A DNA stretch of 64,000 nucleotides, taken from Galdieria partita. Taxonomy: Eukaryota; Rhodophyta; Bangiophyceae; Galdieriales; Galdieriaceae. The notes beneath the pieces are model-generated. The model was not told where the DNA came from, made no database searches, and worked only from the letters and a program-made list of their open reading frames with translations. The stretch is from NCBI GenBank assembly GCA_025991245.1, contig BQMJ01000048.1:124001-188000 (forward strand), read 5' to 3'. The position numbers and the translations under genes are program-made. How positions within the stretch are numbered: the first letter of the stretch is position 1; the number at the start of each line of letters is the position of its first letter. Positions 1 through 11,906 of this stretch are shown in pieces.

Positions 1-68
1 CAGACATTGTTTCGTTTCAAGAAGAGTTTTTGAAACAATAAAACAATTCATTAGTGCGATCGTCATTG

Positions 69-1235
69 ATGGCTGCTAGCGACGTGAAAGGAAGCAATGT
101 TCCGTTGTCTTTTATTCCACATATAGAGGAAGTGAATAACACAGAGTTATCTCATTGGCAACATATGGTTGCTGGTGCAGTTGCTGGTCTTACTGAAACT
201 ACTCTTATGTTTCCTTTAGATACCGTTAAAACTCGTCTACAGTCCATCACTGTAAATGCTCCCAGCCAAGGACTCTTTTCTTGTGTTGCGGAAATCTTAC
301 GTAAGGAAGGATTTTTAAAGTTATGGAGAGGTATCGGTGCTGCCTCTATGACCGCTGGTCCAGGACATGCAGTGTACTTTGCAACGTACGAAATAGGAAA
401 GCAACTATTTTCAAATAATGTGTAAGCGTTATGGTTGCTGTCGTGTTGTATCCGTTGTGACTTGACTACCTATTTTTAGAGACGAGTACAAGCCACTTGC
501 CACTGCTGGTGCAGGTGCGTTAGCAGCCTTGGTTTCCGATGGTGTTTTTATTCCTTTTGATGTCGTAAAGCAAAGGATGCAGTTACAGAAGACTTCAACA
601 AGTTTCTTCTCCATAGTTTCTAGAGTTTATATGGAAAGGGGCGTCGGAGCTTTCTTTGCTGGTTACACTACTACGTTAGTAATGGAAGTTCCTTATACTG
701 CCGTTCATTTTGCGACATATGAAGGAGTAAAACATTTTCTTTTAAAGTACAGAGAAATTCCCGATCATCAATTTTCAGTTTCTAGTCATTTGATTGCAGG
801 AGCAATGGCTGGAACTGTAGCAAGCGGACTTACCAATCCTTTAGACGTTGTGAAGACTCGTCTCCAGACTCAAGGAGAAGTAAGCTCTATTCAGTATTTA
901 TTTTGATAGAAGCTTATCAACTGATTGTTCCAGGTGACCTCTTCTTCATATAGGAATATGTTACATGCTATGACAGTTATTTTCAAACAGGAAGGCTTGA
1001 AAGGTTTTTTACGGGGTGTCGTTGCTCGGATGCTATTTCATGCAGTAAGTCTTTTGACATAACATACATATTAGTAAATCTAAACAATTGTGGCTAGCCA
1101 TCCGCTTCCATTTGTTTTACTGCATACTCGGGGTGTAAATTTTTATTTTCAAGGTTTTCGTCTTCCTCTGCTAGGAGTGTACATGAATCCACTGTTCCAA
1201 CTGTGTCATCTCCTCATGAGAGAGCGAGTGGATGA
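69..1235 (+). CDS. Mitoferrin-like mitochondrial carrier (SLC25)
   Basis: Likely imports iron across the mitochondrial inner membrane, as MRS3/4 and mitoferrin do. Four exons are visible: 69-421, 480-879, 934-1044 and 1098-1235, with GT-AG introns of about 53-58 bases. The three carrier repeats each carry a P-x-D motif: PLDTVKTRLQ in repeat 1, PFDVVKQRMQ in repeat 2 and PLDVVKTRLQ in repeat 3. The mitoferrin-type signature GPGHAVYFATYE closes repeat 1, and PYTAVHFATYE closes repeat 2. I start at the ATG at 69; a GTG lies in frame upstream. The C-terminal tail is short and Ser-rich. The DHRS12-like gene starts 92 bases downstream on the same strand. Carrier family is certain; the iron substrate rests on motif resemblance only. 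Confidence 0.8.
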
Positions 1236-1326
1236 ACGAAGGAATCGTACGACCATTTGACAAAGAATGGATTGGCTCTCCTTGCATCTCATGGTTGAAC
1301 GTGGGAGTGGTTGGAGTCTATAGAGA

Positions 1327-2410
1327 ATGCAGTTGATCCGTCAAACAGAGTTTCTCGCTCTTGGCTTGTTACATTTCACCAAGTCTGCATTTGCTGCTAA
1401 ACAAAAGGTACAATATTATTGTATCCGTATGTAAAAATTCTTTGTAAAGTATCTCTAGTTATTTGAACCAATACCTTCCAACCTTGAGTCGCTTCACTGT
1501 GTTATCACAGGGGCAAATAGTGGAATAGGCTATGCAACTGCAGAAGCCCTTGCAAAGAGTTCCTGTAACCTGTACTTGGTGTGTAGAAATGAAGAAAGAG
1601 GACAAGCTGCAGTGAACAAACTGAAAGAAATATCTGGTAACCAAAGGATTTTCTTGTACCCATGCGATATGAGCAATATGAAGCAAGTGAAAAAGCTTGC
1701 CAAACAGTTGATATTTGAGAAGAGACCAGTCAATGTATTGATTCACAACGCTGGCTGTATGGTGCACAAGTACCAACTTACAGAAGAAGGTTTCGAAACC
1801 AACTTCGCCACCAACGTGTTGAGTGTATTCTACCTTACGGAGTTACTTCTTCCTACTCTGAATGAAAACAGACCTTCAAGGGTGAGTGTGTAAAATTGAT
1901 GGGTTTGTTTCTCAACTCGATCTTTCAACTTAAAAGGTTATTGTGGTTAGTTCAGGCGGCATGCTGACTGAACCGTTGATAACGGATGATCTGCAAATGA
2001 AGAAGGAGCCGTTTGACGGTATGAAACAGTATGCAAGAAACAAACGTCAACAAGTTGCGCTTGTAGAGTACTGGTCCATGAAGTATGTAGATATGAATAC
2101 AAGTTTCTTTTCCATGCACCCTGGTTGGGTAAACACACCCGTTGTACAAGAATCTATGCCACAATTCTACAAGACAATGAAGAGTCGCCTGAGGACTCCT
2201 GAACAAGGAGCAGACACAGTTGTTTGGCTAGCATGTGCCTCGAGTGTTCGAAAGGAAGACTCTGGAAACTTCTTTTTGGATCGCTCGAGGGTAGAAAAGC
2301 ATTTACCTTTAGCACATACGCACTACTCGAAAAATGATATGGAAAGATTGTATGACATCATGCAAAGTCTTGTCGCCTCCTTAGAGAACAACCAAAATGA
2401 TGAAAAATAG
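1327..2410 (+). CDS. DHRS12-like short-chain dehydrogenase
   Basis: Member of the classical SDR family, closest by eye to animal DHRS12, an oxidoreductase of unclear substrate. Exons are 1327-1407, 1459-1881 and 1937-2410. The cofactor loop reads TGANSGIGYATAEAL and the NNAG motif is present as HNAGCMV. The substrate side carries VVSSGGML, and the catalytic pair appears as YARNKRQQ rather than a plain YxxxK, as in DHRS12. SMHPGWVNTP follows, which is typical of the family. The N-terminus (FLALGLLHFTKSAF) also resembles that of DHRS12. The protein is about 325 residues, normal for the family. The Tyr is followed by Ala-Arg-Asn-Lys, so the YxxxK spacing holds. The physiological substrate is unknown. 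Confidence 0.82.
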
Positions 2411-2547
2411 TCTTATTTTTTAATTTGCACAGTAAATAAAATCGCGGCATTTCATAATCTACAAATATAGAAACGATTCCTTTGATAAAACTGTTGAAGA
2501 ATAGACCAGTGTCTTGCTAACAGTTCCGTTATGATCATCGCATATCA

Positions 2548-3605
2548 TTACGAAAAGTTTTGCAGCAATTCTGTTTCATCAAAGTCATAGGATATGCTTC
2601 GTTCTTGAAACATATCATAGAGTTCATCAATGAAATAGGTCGGTTCGTAAGAAAAGCCAAAATCTTGTGTTGATAACGTACAAATTTCATGAGAAGATGT
2701 CCAAACTTTGTCATAAGTCTGTTCGGGCTGCACAGTAAGTTCATCAACCTATTCAAAAGGATAATAAGTATCCATATCGTACACGAGAGCCAACTGTTGG
2801 TTGTACATACCGAAAATTTCTTGTCGACTAAACATATTTCAGAATTTCCATTTCCAAACATAACCTCATCTTTCAATGGAACATAATGGTCATTACTTTC
2901 TGCTTTGCCTTGGTACAAGTTATCCAAGGCTTGTTCTGAAACAGTTGAAATAGATGAGCTATTTGTACTGTTTGAAGTTCTCTTTCTCTTGGCTGATATC
3001 CGTTGTTTGCGAAATTGTCGACGTACATACGCCATCATTGCATAGGGTTCGTAACGGCGATATTCATCCATAAAATGTTCCTTTTCTAAAATATGCTTCA
3101 ACTTTCCTGTAGGAATGACAACTATATTTCTCAACGCCTTATTCGCCAATGGACTGTGTACGCTATAATTCATCATTTCGGACATTTTCAAGTGTTCTGT
3201 CCTCTCGCTCCTTATAACGTGAATGGCAGTTCTGATTGGGACTATCTTTTCGAAATTTTTCTGATAGTCAGTAATACGAAGCGAACCGTGGAATACTCCT
3301 AAGCTCCTCATCATGTAATGAATAGCATCTAAAAATACGTCTCTTTCATAATTACAAAGTTTAAAGGCTTCGTCATTCAACAAATGAGGCTCTCTTTCTG
3401 GTCCACAAATAGCTACTTTCTCGTGAACCATTTGTTCTCTGGTACTTATGATTTCCGAACTTCTCAATAACTTTGAGGGTAACTTTCCCGGTGGTGGAGC
3501 CTCAAAGAGTACTAAATATCTTATGCGATACTCAGATGTAGGAAACTACAACGAACGTGAATATACGACAAGGCAACTTCAAGCTCCCATCAAACCTACC
3601 TTCAT
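2548..3605 (-). CDS. Unrecognised nuclear gene, about 313 residues
   Basis: Not recognised with confidence. The gene model has a 6-base first exon (ATG AAG, 3600-3605), a long exon 2811-3545 and a last exon 2548-2748, all with GT-AG borders and consistent phase. The start MKFPTSEYRIRYLVLFE, the segment GVFHGSLRITDY and the later TAIHVIRSERT faintly recall the small RNase P/MRP subunit Pop5, which has an RYLLV start and a T-A-I-x-R strand. Overall length is about twice that of Pop5 and I do not regard this as established. A basic stretch (KQRISAKRKR) followed by a Ser/Thr run suggests a nuclear protein. The C-terminal third is acidic. It converges with the DHRS12-like gene, which ends 137 bases away. 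Confidence 0.5.
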
Positions 3606-3795
3606 CCAGTCGACGAGAACTGTATTATTAGAGAACCAGTGGAACTAGGAAGAGATGTTAGAAGCAATCTACCACAAAAAGAGCAAACGATACCTCTAAT
3701 TTCTCGAACGACTTCAAGTCCACCACAAAACGCTTACAAGTAGCAACACCAGAAAAGCCCTCGGGAAGGGCAAACTGGAAGGTACCCCCCAGTTT

Positions 3796-4323
3796 CTAAA
3801 CAAAACACTTAGTTTCGAAGAACTCTACTTTCTTTCTGTTTCTTACCAGCCCAATAAGAATGTTGTCCACCACTCCAACTGGCCTCATGAGAAAGTGTAA
3901 ACGTTCATTTTCGTTTCCAAAATTGGTGTCTCCACAAATACCCACAGAACTTTCAACGAGATGAGGAGGAATATAAACCTCGTTTCTTCCCATAAGCCAT
4001 TCTCTCACTACTTCGTTTTCTATGAGTCTCAGGGAAAAGCACTCCATTTTCTACAACTTGGACAGGGTTTGCCTCGGATCAATCTCTTCGAGAGGAGAGA
4101 TTATGAAGCCCAAAGAGAAACTAACTGATGGAATAACCAAAGTACAGAGAGATACTTCATGTCGAATGAGTTGAATAACCAAAATAGATGAGCTATTGAA
4201 TTGTACTATGAATATGGAAGGCTGCTGTCTTAGAAAGTTAGCCAATATATATATATACATGCTTTCCATTGACCGTTTTTCTACGTGTGATGTTCTCAGA
4301 CTTTTCACATTCTTTATATACAC
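3796..4323 (-). CDS. Possible unrecognised multi-exon gene
   Basis: Two adjoining open stretches on the minus strand (3796-4047 and 4051-4323) read like coding sequence but cannot be joined with certainty. The downstream part contains EVVREWLMGRNEVYIPPH and RPVGVVDNILIGLV, which look like a real protein C-terminus. The upstream part begins MVYIKNVKSLRTSHVEK and is followed by several candidate short introns. I recognise no family. It lies directly downstream of the Yippee-like gene on the same strand. The start, intron positions and even the reality of the upstream exon are uncertain. The interval 3606-3795 shows nothing. Confidence 0.3.
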
Positions 4324-4493
4324 CATCTGCAAACAGACACTAAATAATTTTTATTTTGCAAAAACATAGTAAAATAAAAAGGAATAATGTGTACAGAGTG
4401 AGGCCAGCACATATAGAAGACGACAAAGGACTGTCTAGTTTCTATATACAACGAACACATAAAAGACGAAATGGGAGTAGAAAAAACTGTTCA

Positions 4494-5000
4494 CTAAAGT
4501 ATTTCGGACTCTTTCACCATCTTTTTGCGCTCTACTATGTATTTATTCTCTTTATACCGTTGTGACTCCTCGTAGGCTTCCAACTTGAGACTGTTAGAGT
4601 AACAGAAACAAACAGATAATCCCCTCAACTTACGTATTTCCAACCAATAACCGTATGGCAAACATTGCAGTAAATATCTGCCACAGTATGAAGACCGGTG
4701 ATCAGGACACGTTCTTCCTTGGGACCCAGGCTAATATTTACGCTAAAAGCTAAGTTAGCAAACACAAAGTTAAGCCTTTGTAGTTAGTGGAGCCTTACAC
4801 ATTGTTAAACAAATAAGCTCTTCCATGACGGCCTTGAAATTGCTGTGCCAGATAGAACAACTCTGAGCAACTGCCAACAAAACAAGGAAAGCTAAAGTTA
4901 CCTTGGACATGATGTCCTCATGTACTGCAAGATGACACTTGCAAGTACTACAACAATAAATGGTGGAACCTGACAGGTAGGTCTTGAACAGTCTTCCCAT
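4494..5000 (-). CDS. Yippee-like zinc-binding protein
   Basis: Small zinc-binding protein of the Yippee/Mis18/cereblon fold. Animal and plant members act in the nucleus or at the centrosome, with largely unknown biochemistry. Four exons are needed. Exon 1 (4902-5000) gives the first CxxC (CSTCKCHLA). A short exon gives [16 protein letters not shown] third gives [20 protein letters not shown] and the second CxxC ([13 protein letters not shown]). The last gives [17 protein letters not shown]. This is the full Yippee domain in order, about 110 residues, the usual size. The introns are about 50-60 bases. An early hydrophobic run visible if intron 1 is read through looks like a signal peptide, but it is intron sequence. 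Identification is strong; the cellular role is not known. Confidence 0.88.
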
Positions 5001-5685
5001 GCAACACAGGAAGAAAGTCTCAGGAAACTACAAACTTGAAGAGAAACCAAATCAATTTCTTGCCAATCGACACATCGACAGTAAAGATGATGTTTGGTTG
5101 AATATCGTTCTAGAAAGAATCTCGCTTATAGAAGATACTATCCTGTTACGAAGTTTTCGAGGAAATAAATATTCTTTGCTATACTAGTCTACTTTTACTA
5201 TGAATTAGGATTTAAAAAACTTGAAAGAACTCTGGAGTCTTTGGTACTACATGATGAGTTGTAGCATAAAGTACAATTATCACCAAGTGATAATAACCTT
5301 TTGGAAAGGAATCAGACACATAGATTGTGTTATGTGCTTTGTAATTTACTGGATCGTATTTCGAACAGAAACATAGACCATCGCTTATAGCTAGAGAACC
5401 AACACTTTTCCTTGAAGTGAAAACAAGTCGTTGAAAGCTCATAGTTTGTGAATAAAAGCTTTTCAAGTCGCATACATTTTGAGTAATAGAAATTTATTCC
5501 AAAAAGTGTTGAAGAAAAGACAAGAATACATATATATACAACGGCTTTGTATTTCTTGAACTATGCTTACCGAAAAGTTTATCTAAGTACTCTATTCTTG
5601 AATTTTCTTCGCTTACTTTCTGTGACTTGATGCGAAGACTTCCAAATTCCTCCAAGAGTTGTCAGTTTCATTTCGGTTGAGAGAC
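5001..5685. other. Gap with one unassigned minus-strand open frame
   Basis: Between the Yippee-like gene and the divergent KDPG aldolase gene. A minus-strand open frame at about 5212-5466 could encode some 80 residues (it includes SVGSLAISDGLCFCSKYD and ATTHHVVPKTPEF) but matches no family I know and has no clear upstream exon. A short TA run lies near 5531. No RNA gene or repeat was seen. Confidence 0.4.
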
Positions 5686-6631
5686 ATGTTTTTGAGTAGT
5701 TCAGTACCTTTTCAGGTTTCTCAGAAGTTATATTGTAAAGGACCGCGAACTAAAAATAGTTTTTATTGGAAAAGGCATAATGTCAAAGTCTTCTCTCGAA
5801 TGAAAAGTGAACACGTACTGGATAAGTTGTACAAGTCAGTCGTTGTGTGTATTCGCCAGCAAAGTTTCTCAACCGCACTGGAAACGTGTAGAGCTGTAAT
5901 GGCAGGTGGTCTCGACTGTTTGGAAGTCCGTGCCTTTCTTGCAACTTTTTGTTCACTCACGCTATAACTAGATAACACTAACAACACCGGATGCTTTCGA
6001 GTTGATTCACACGCTATCCCGTGAATATCCTAAAGCAACCATTGGTGCTGGAACCGTTTTGAAACCAAGTCAAGTGAGACTAGCTGCAAAGTCAGGAGCA
6101 GTGTTCATAATGAGCCCCGTACTTGTTCAAGACGTTGTGGAAGAGACCAAACGCCACGACCTACTTGCTGTTCCTGGTGCTGCAACACCAACCGAAGTGT
6201 ACAGCTGTTTTTGCTCGGGCGCTCCACTTGTGAAATTATTTCCTGTTGAGTCGTTTGGTATGACAAGCATATGTCGATTGTCAAAAAGCTTTATTCATAT
6301 TGTAGGTGGTCTCTCCTTGGTGAAGACCATTGCTGGACCGTTTCCGGACATTCCCTTACTTCCCACTAGTGGCATCACCTTAAATGCTCTCCCAGAGTAA
6401 GCAGGGAAGGGAAACCTTGTAAACACCCTTCTTGCCACCAGCTCAATGTAGGCCTAAGACTCAACTTCCTCTTTGTTTAGGTACTTGGCAGAGAAGAGTG
6501 TCTGGGCCGTTGGAGTATCCAAACAGATAGTTGATAGTAACTCTGTCGCAAACGAAAACTGGAAGCAAATTGAAGACAATGCTCACCGTTGGAAACAGAT
6601 TATTCAAAGTTTACGTAGCTACTCAACATGA
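5686..6631 (+). CDS. KDPG/KHG aldolase (2-keto-3-deoxy-6-phosphogluconate aldolase)
   Basis: Cleaves 2-keto-3-deoxy-6-phosphogluconate to pyruvate and glyceraldehyde 3-phosphate, the last step of the Entner-Doudoroff route. Exons are 5686-5925, 5972-6257, 6306-6396 and 6481-6631. Family landmarks appear in order: the general base Glu in CLEITLTTP (across intron 1), GAGTVLKP, the Schiff-base Lys in VKLFPVESFGG (across intron 2), then LPTSGITLNALPEYL and VWAVGVSKQI. The first intron starts GTCCGT, an unusual but GT-AG donor. The first 45 residues are Ser- and Lys/Arg-rich without acidic residues and look like a transit peptide, so a plastid or mitochondrial location is likely. Bacteria-like core enzyme; other steps of the pathway are not in this window. 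Confidence 0.88.
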
Positions 6632-7127
6632 CTTGGAGTAACAGATGAATTGTTATGAAAGTGTGATGACGACCGCTCTTCCAACGAATGGCGTGAACAA
6701 AACTTTCATTTGAAGCCAATGACTTTTGTTCTTCTAGTTGAAAATAGTCCGAACTTACATGGGAACTTGTGGTAGCCATCAATGTTTGTGCTGAGTATTT
6801 GAGAAAGAAAATAAACCCAATGAAAGTCAATTTTTTTTGAAGAACTAGTTAGTGTTGAATATGTGCAACTTTCAACTGCAGACTGAAGACTTGAAACTTC
6901 TTTTTCATTGGTCAGCCATCAGCCAAAGAGTCTCGGCGATTCATTTGTAAATAGCGCTGATGGGAACCTCAACTATATCTCTATCCGTTGTATAAAACTA
7001 CCCAGTTTATTGACTTTCATAACTTCCATAAGAGTTTCCCATCAAGTAAACTCGAACATTTCAACTTGTCCAACCCAGCTATTTTGAAAGGTAGCGCAGG
7101 TCACAAAGTTGGTTTGAGCCAAAATAC
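6632..7127. other. Intergenic, nothing recognised
   Basis: About 500 bases between KDPG aldolase and the TAF1B-like gene. Short open frames on both strands look like chance. A T-run near 6830 precedes the likely promoter of the downstream gene. Confidence 0.5.
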
Positions 7128-8603
7128 ATGGATTTTTCAAATCTTAAGTGTAACATTTGTCACAGGGTTGGAATGTTTGTGTTCAACGAACAGTCTCAAC
7201 TTATATGTAACGTTTGTCACAGTCTTATGGCTGTCTATCAAGAGGAACTTACAGACTTTATGCCCGGTGTTGCTATGAGAGGCTGGAGAGCCTCGTCTCA
7301 AAATGCTTTTGAACCTGTCAACAAGACTGTGGTTGAGCCTGTTCAGGTATCAAAACCTAAAAGAATCAATCTTTCGGACGCTAGTGAAATATCTCTAGCA
7401 GTTCAAATGCTCACAAATATTCTAGCTCTTCAGGCTGTATCTCTTCGTCCATACCTAAGAAACAGTAATGGAGTTTGTTCTACAGTCAAAAAGATTTTCT
7501 TGTATTGTTTGTCAGATGAAGAGTGGATTAAGAAGCAGTTGGTTCGACCTGGTTTTCGAATGGAAATAACTTTGGCTATACTGTCACTCTCAAGTCTCTA
7601 CCATCGCGAATTCTTGTTACCTTGTCATATCGCAGAAATGGCAACTACTGGTGAAATTCCTTATATGAATGTCTTCTCCAAACTCACTGTTCCACAAAAG
7701 CAGGCAGATTCATTGAAAAAGATATTTGAGACTCGTACATTTCCGTCGGCTTCCATCATTCAGAGAGAAGCTCGCGCCCTTTTGTTAGATACAGACCATT
7801 GTTGGCCACCTTTGCGTAATTGTGTCGGAAACTTTCTTAGTTCGGTTTCTGGATATCATGATTTTCCATGTAGTTGTAGTTCAGAGCTTGCTAAAAGTAT
7901 GATAGACTATTTTCAATTACCAGATCAATTTTTGGATTGGATGTTCCCGTTATCTATTTGTCGAAGAATTTCACAAGAAAAGGGTTTGGAACCTTGTGGT
8001 GAAATAGACGTCCTTTGTGATTTGCTTAATTTATTGAAGATATCACTTATTTATCAGTGTATTTTTAGAAAAGAAAAAGCATCTGAGGATAACCGTTTGG
8101 CTCCATTGGAATCTTCTGTCTCTATCTATGAACTGTTTAGAAACTTGACAAAGTTGAAAGAGAAGAAGACGCTGTATTACCGAATATTTCACAATGATTG
8201 GAATGGTATAAGTGATGAGGAAGTTCACAAGCTTTCGCAATTGTATGAAAACATAATTGTGGGAACTGAGCATGTGCCAGATGCATATCTATCTGTTTTT
8301 GCAGCACTGAAGGATATTGTTAGCCAATCTTCATACATCACCAATAGCTCTGCTTGTGTTCAATTGGATATAAGTCAAGAGGATTTTGATAGGCAGTTTG
8401 AATCTGATCCCGCGAGGATTGCATGTGTTATTCTTTCGGAATTTGTCGACTTAGGTTTGCGATATTTAGGTCGTGAAAGCACAGAGAAACTGAGGAAATA
8501 TGTTATTCAAGTCTCGGACACCCAATTGCAAGGAATACTTGTTTTGATGGGTTTGGTTAAAGATAAGCACAGTGAAGACACTATCCAAACTCTATCGACC
8601 TGA
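7128..8603 (+). CDS. TAF1B/Rrn7-like RNA polymerase I initiation factor
   Basis: TFIIB-related subunit of the Pol I core promoter factor, needed for rRNA transcription in the nucleolus. It is a single 491-residue open frame without introns, unusual beside its neighbours. The N-terminus has a zinc ribbon with two CxxC pairs (CNICHRVGMFVF and CNVCHSL). A variable linker follows. Residues 110-200 resemble the first cyclin fold: the stretch MEITLAILSLSSLYHREFLL then CHIAEMATTGEIPYMNVF parallels TAF1B's LPLTLAI...LLPSDIVKWALEGKLPYFTAF. The start chosen is the ATG at 7128, immediately before the ribbon. The rest is poorly conserved, as usual for this family. Alternative: another TFIIB-like factor (for example Brf), but the LLPxxI...G.LPY motif argues for TAF1B. 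Confidence 0.72.
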   Translation: MDFSNLKCNICHRVGMFVFNEQSQLICNVCHSLMAVYQEELTDFMPGVAMRGWRASSQNAFEPVNKTVVEPVQVSKPKRINLSDASEISLAVQMLTNILALQAVSLRPYLRNSNGVCSTVKKIFLYCLSDEEWIKKQLVRPGFRMEITLAILSLSSLYHREFLLPCHIAEMATTGEIPYMNVFSKLTVPQKQADSLKKIFETRTFPSASIIQREARALLLDTDHCWPPLRNCVGNFLSSVSGYHDFPCSCSSELAKSMIDYFQLPDQFLDWMFPLSICRRISQEKGLEPCGEIDVLCDLLNLLKISLIYQCIFRKEKASEDNRLAPLESSVSIYELFRNLTKLKEKKTLYYRIFHNDWNGISDEEVHKLSQLYENIIVGTEHVPDAYLSVFAALKDIVSQSSYITNSSACVQLDISQEDFDRQFESDPARIACVILSEFVDLGLRYLGRESTEKLRKYVIQVSDTQLQGILVLMGLVKDKHSEDTIQTLST

Positions 8604-8871
8604 ACTGGAAGGCTTTAGTACCTCGTTGTTCCGTAATATACATAGATATATATAAATATATTGATAACTTTCGGAGTGTTTATAATTACGTCAAACTATA
8701 TCAAGTTTTTCATAATGGATGCAAGAGGAGATAAATCCCAAAATCATTTGACATGGTTTATTTCATATGTCGTCACCTCATTGAAGAACAAAAACATATC
8801 GAATCAATAAAAATGTTCCTCCAAAATGACACAAAAGCATTCTTTTCTACGTATATAAATGTATACTTTCC

Positions 8872-11667
8872 TTATGGAGACTCTTCCAATACAATATTCA
8901 ACCGAATCATGCCCAATCGTGGATGAACATCCGTTACTCTCACAACAACTTGTTGTCCAGGATGATATATATTGTCGCATTCCGTCATAAAATAATAAGG
9001 AATCTTATCAATCTGGACCAAAACTCTTTTGGGTTCTTCCCTTTTGATCCAACTCACAACAGTGGCTGGATAGCTTTTTCCGAGACCATTCATTCTTAAA
9101 TATTCCAAGCACCAATATTTGAGAGAACGCTTTTTCACTATCCTTGCTTCCTTTGCTCCTTCATGTGCCAACTTAATACGTGAACTTAGTTGATCAATTG
9201 ACATAAGAGGCATATTTGTCTCAAGATAGTTACTAATTTGATAGTGTCCTAGAAGGTCTATTGCTCTTCGAATAGGACTTGTAACCTTCAAGTTGCTTTA
9301 GGATAAAACATGCATACAAGGCATAACCTACCTGCATATAGCAAGGAAGTCCTAAACTACTATGTATAGTTGGACGGTACGAAATAAAGGAGGGCTTCAT
9401 AAATTTCAGCAATTTGTTAAACCTTGCGACTCCTTCAGGAATCGCATTCAATTCCGTCTCCGTTGGTAACTGAAATAATATGTCAAGAACACCACTGGAA
9501 CGTTTGTAATACTTACGTTGACCATTTCTTGCCCACGAAATGGCAAAATCCATCCTCTACTTTGAGCATGAATAGCTACAGCTTCACCTGCTGCCAACAT
9601 CATTTCTTTCACTAAAAGCGATGAATTACTTTCTGAAGTCTGGTTGCGAAACTGAAACGACGGCTGTTCTGCATAGTCAAATGTTACTTTAACTTCTGCT
9701 TCATTCACATTGAATTCTACTGCTCCATTAGCCAATCGATATGCTCTCCTCCTTTTGGCAAGTTCGTAGAGCCTTTGAAGACAAATTCTGTCTGTATCCC
9801 TGAGGCTGGAATCAACTACATCACCAGAAATAACTTTATCTACTGTTGCATAATTTATACGAGTTGGGGCCTTGATCTACACATACAAACTATAAGGACA
9901 GCCTTTCAATCATAGGAAAACAATAATAATAACATACAATGCTCTTGCAAATTTGAATGTCTTGCAACTTGCCATCTGGAAGAATCCTAAAACCGAAACT
10001 TAATGCGTAGTTCGAACCGTAACGAGAACCAAGAGAAAGTAATAATTCAGCGACATTCATAGGAAACATCCCAATCTTTTCAGTAGGCAGATAGATACTC
10101 GAACCCCTTCTTAATGCTTCATCAAAAAGCAAATCTTCTACAGAAATATAAGCACTTGTATCTGCCACATGAACCCACACATAGTCAGCATCCAATCCAT
10201 CCAGTCCAACAGCATCATCGATTTCTATGGTGTCCGAATCGTCTATAGAATAGCAAAAATATTGCTTTAATTCAATGCGACTCAAAGACATGTCTCTATT
10301 ATCGTATAAATCCTTCCAATGCTGCAAAATTTCATCTCCAGCTTTCAAGACATTCTCATGAAAGCCTTCTGAGAATCTTGACGCTCTTAAAAACAAATTT
10401 TCATAATAATTGTAATATCCTAATTCTACTAAACACTATTCAAGAAGTTTGACTATGCCCCTGCAAAAAACATCAAAACATACTTGAAACGAGGCCATTG
10501 GAGAGATTGGACGTTGCAAAGTTTTTAAAATTTTCATGGCAAGTGGATCTTCGGACCGCTGTTTATCCACTAGTCTTAAAGAGTCTCGTTCCAAACATAT
10601 TATGGCTTCTTCAAAAGACTTGTTTGAAGCATGAACGACTAGAAAAGTGTTAACATTCGACATATAATAATTTTATTTACTCACTTTCATCTCTTAATGC
10701 TGCTTGTTCTTCAGAAAATGGCTGCTCTTGCAACTTGCGTAATATCGTCTTCTTGCCATAATTCGCGTTTCTCCATACATGCGTCGACGGTACGATATGC
10801 CGCTCGCTAAAATATTGAGCTATCCGACAAATAACCCAATACATTGCATACTTTAGCAATAAAATGTAACGCTGAAATATCTCTCTCAGATCAGAAAGAA
10901 GCTCAGGGCTTTTTGAAATACGCATTGCAAAGAACTTTTCAAGGATCTTCCATTTGTTGACAATTCTTCTATCTTGACACTCTAATTAAGCTTTGGATAA
11001 GTAAAGTGTGCGTAAGAAGGCATGAAGGTGTCATACCTTGTCTTTCGTGATAGCTGTCCGAAACTTTGGCAACGAATTCTACCAACCAAGTCAGAATACT
11101 TGGAAATTAATATTCACTCACTCTCTAATACAGGTTCGTTTTCCAATGAAAATGTCATGGATAAAGCGTGGACCTTAATAGAAAACGTAAGAAACCAAAG
11201 CTGAACTAACTTGCTTATTACCTGCTTGTAATTGACTTCATAAACGCCACCGTCTATCGACAATATACGATATTTCTCTTCTTCCCTAGACAGCTAAGTA
11301 TTCGGTTCGACACAATAACAAACAAAGCTTGAACAGTATCACGTACAATGATTCCCCAATGCAACCAGTCGTCCTCCGGCTTCCTGAACTGTAATAAAGT
11401 GCCGTGATCAAGGTGTTCTTGACATTTACATATTCCAGTCCTAGTATTCAACGAAGTATTCACTTCCGAATACTGCTGCGATAGAAGGATGCAACTGGGA
11501 CCAAGACATTTCGGTGAAACTGTTGCCGACCTGAGGTCGAAACCAACAAAGGTTCGGCTCACTGTATGACTATGACAGGTTATAATTTTATCGTAGACAT
11601 AAAAGTTCCTCCATTTTCCAACTCTAGGAAGCCATCGGATAAACTCTACAAACATAAAAAACTTCAT
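8872..11667 (-). CDS. RNB-domain 3'-5' exoribonuclease (RNase II/R family)
   Basis: Degrades or trims RNA from the 3' end. The organellar plant homologue RNR1 matures plastid and mitochondrial transcripts. At least seven exons are spread over 2.8 kb. The N-terminal part has a small beta-barrel-like stretch (HGTLLQFRKPEDDWLHWG, then RILSIDGGVYEVNYKQ). The RNB catalytic motif reads SIDDSDTIEIDDAVGLDG near 10,200-10,260, with all four metal-binding aspartates. It is followed by WVHVADTSAYI and, further on, VTSPIRRAIDLLGHYQI, the conserved RNB end. A C-terminal S1-like segment closes the protein at position 8872. I start at the ATG at 11667 because upstream codons are non-ATG. The first 40 residues are basic and aromatic, possibly a targeting peptide. 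The mid-gene exon limits (9.7-10.9 kb) are approximate. Confidence 0.8.
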
Positions 11668-11906
11668 TGGTGGCTGCACTTAAGAATCGCCATTTTTATT
11701 TCGATAAATATAAGTCTCACATTTTCATTCGTCGTAAAAAGGTTTCAATTTAGCAAGTCGTGTAAAGTAATAGTCTAACAACAACGCACGAAAATACCAA
11801 ATTAAACCAAACTCGCTCAACTCTAAGAGATGACGATAGCCTAAAGAGATATTCTAAACCGACCACCGTCCTTCACAAAAGCTTCAGAAGAAGCTATTGT
11901 ACAACT

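Noticed and set aside
4856-4910. Signal-peptide-like hydrophobic run in the Yippee-like gene
   Set aside because: It is intron 1 read through; splicing restores the Yippee domain exactly.
4984-5187. Plus-strand open frame of 67 residues
   Set aside because: Antisense to the Yippee first exon and promoter, no motif.
11022-11204. Plus-strand 60-residue open frame
   Set aside because: Antisense to exons of the RNB exoribonuclease; no independent support.
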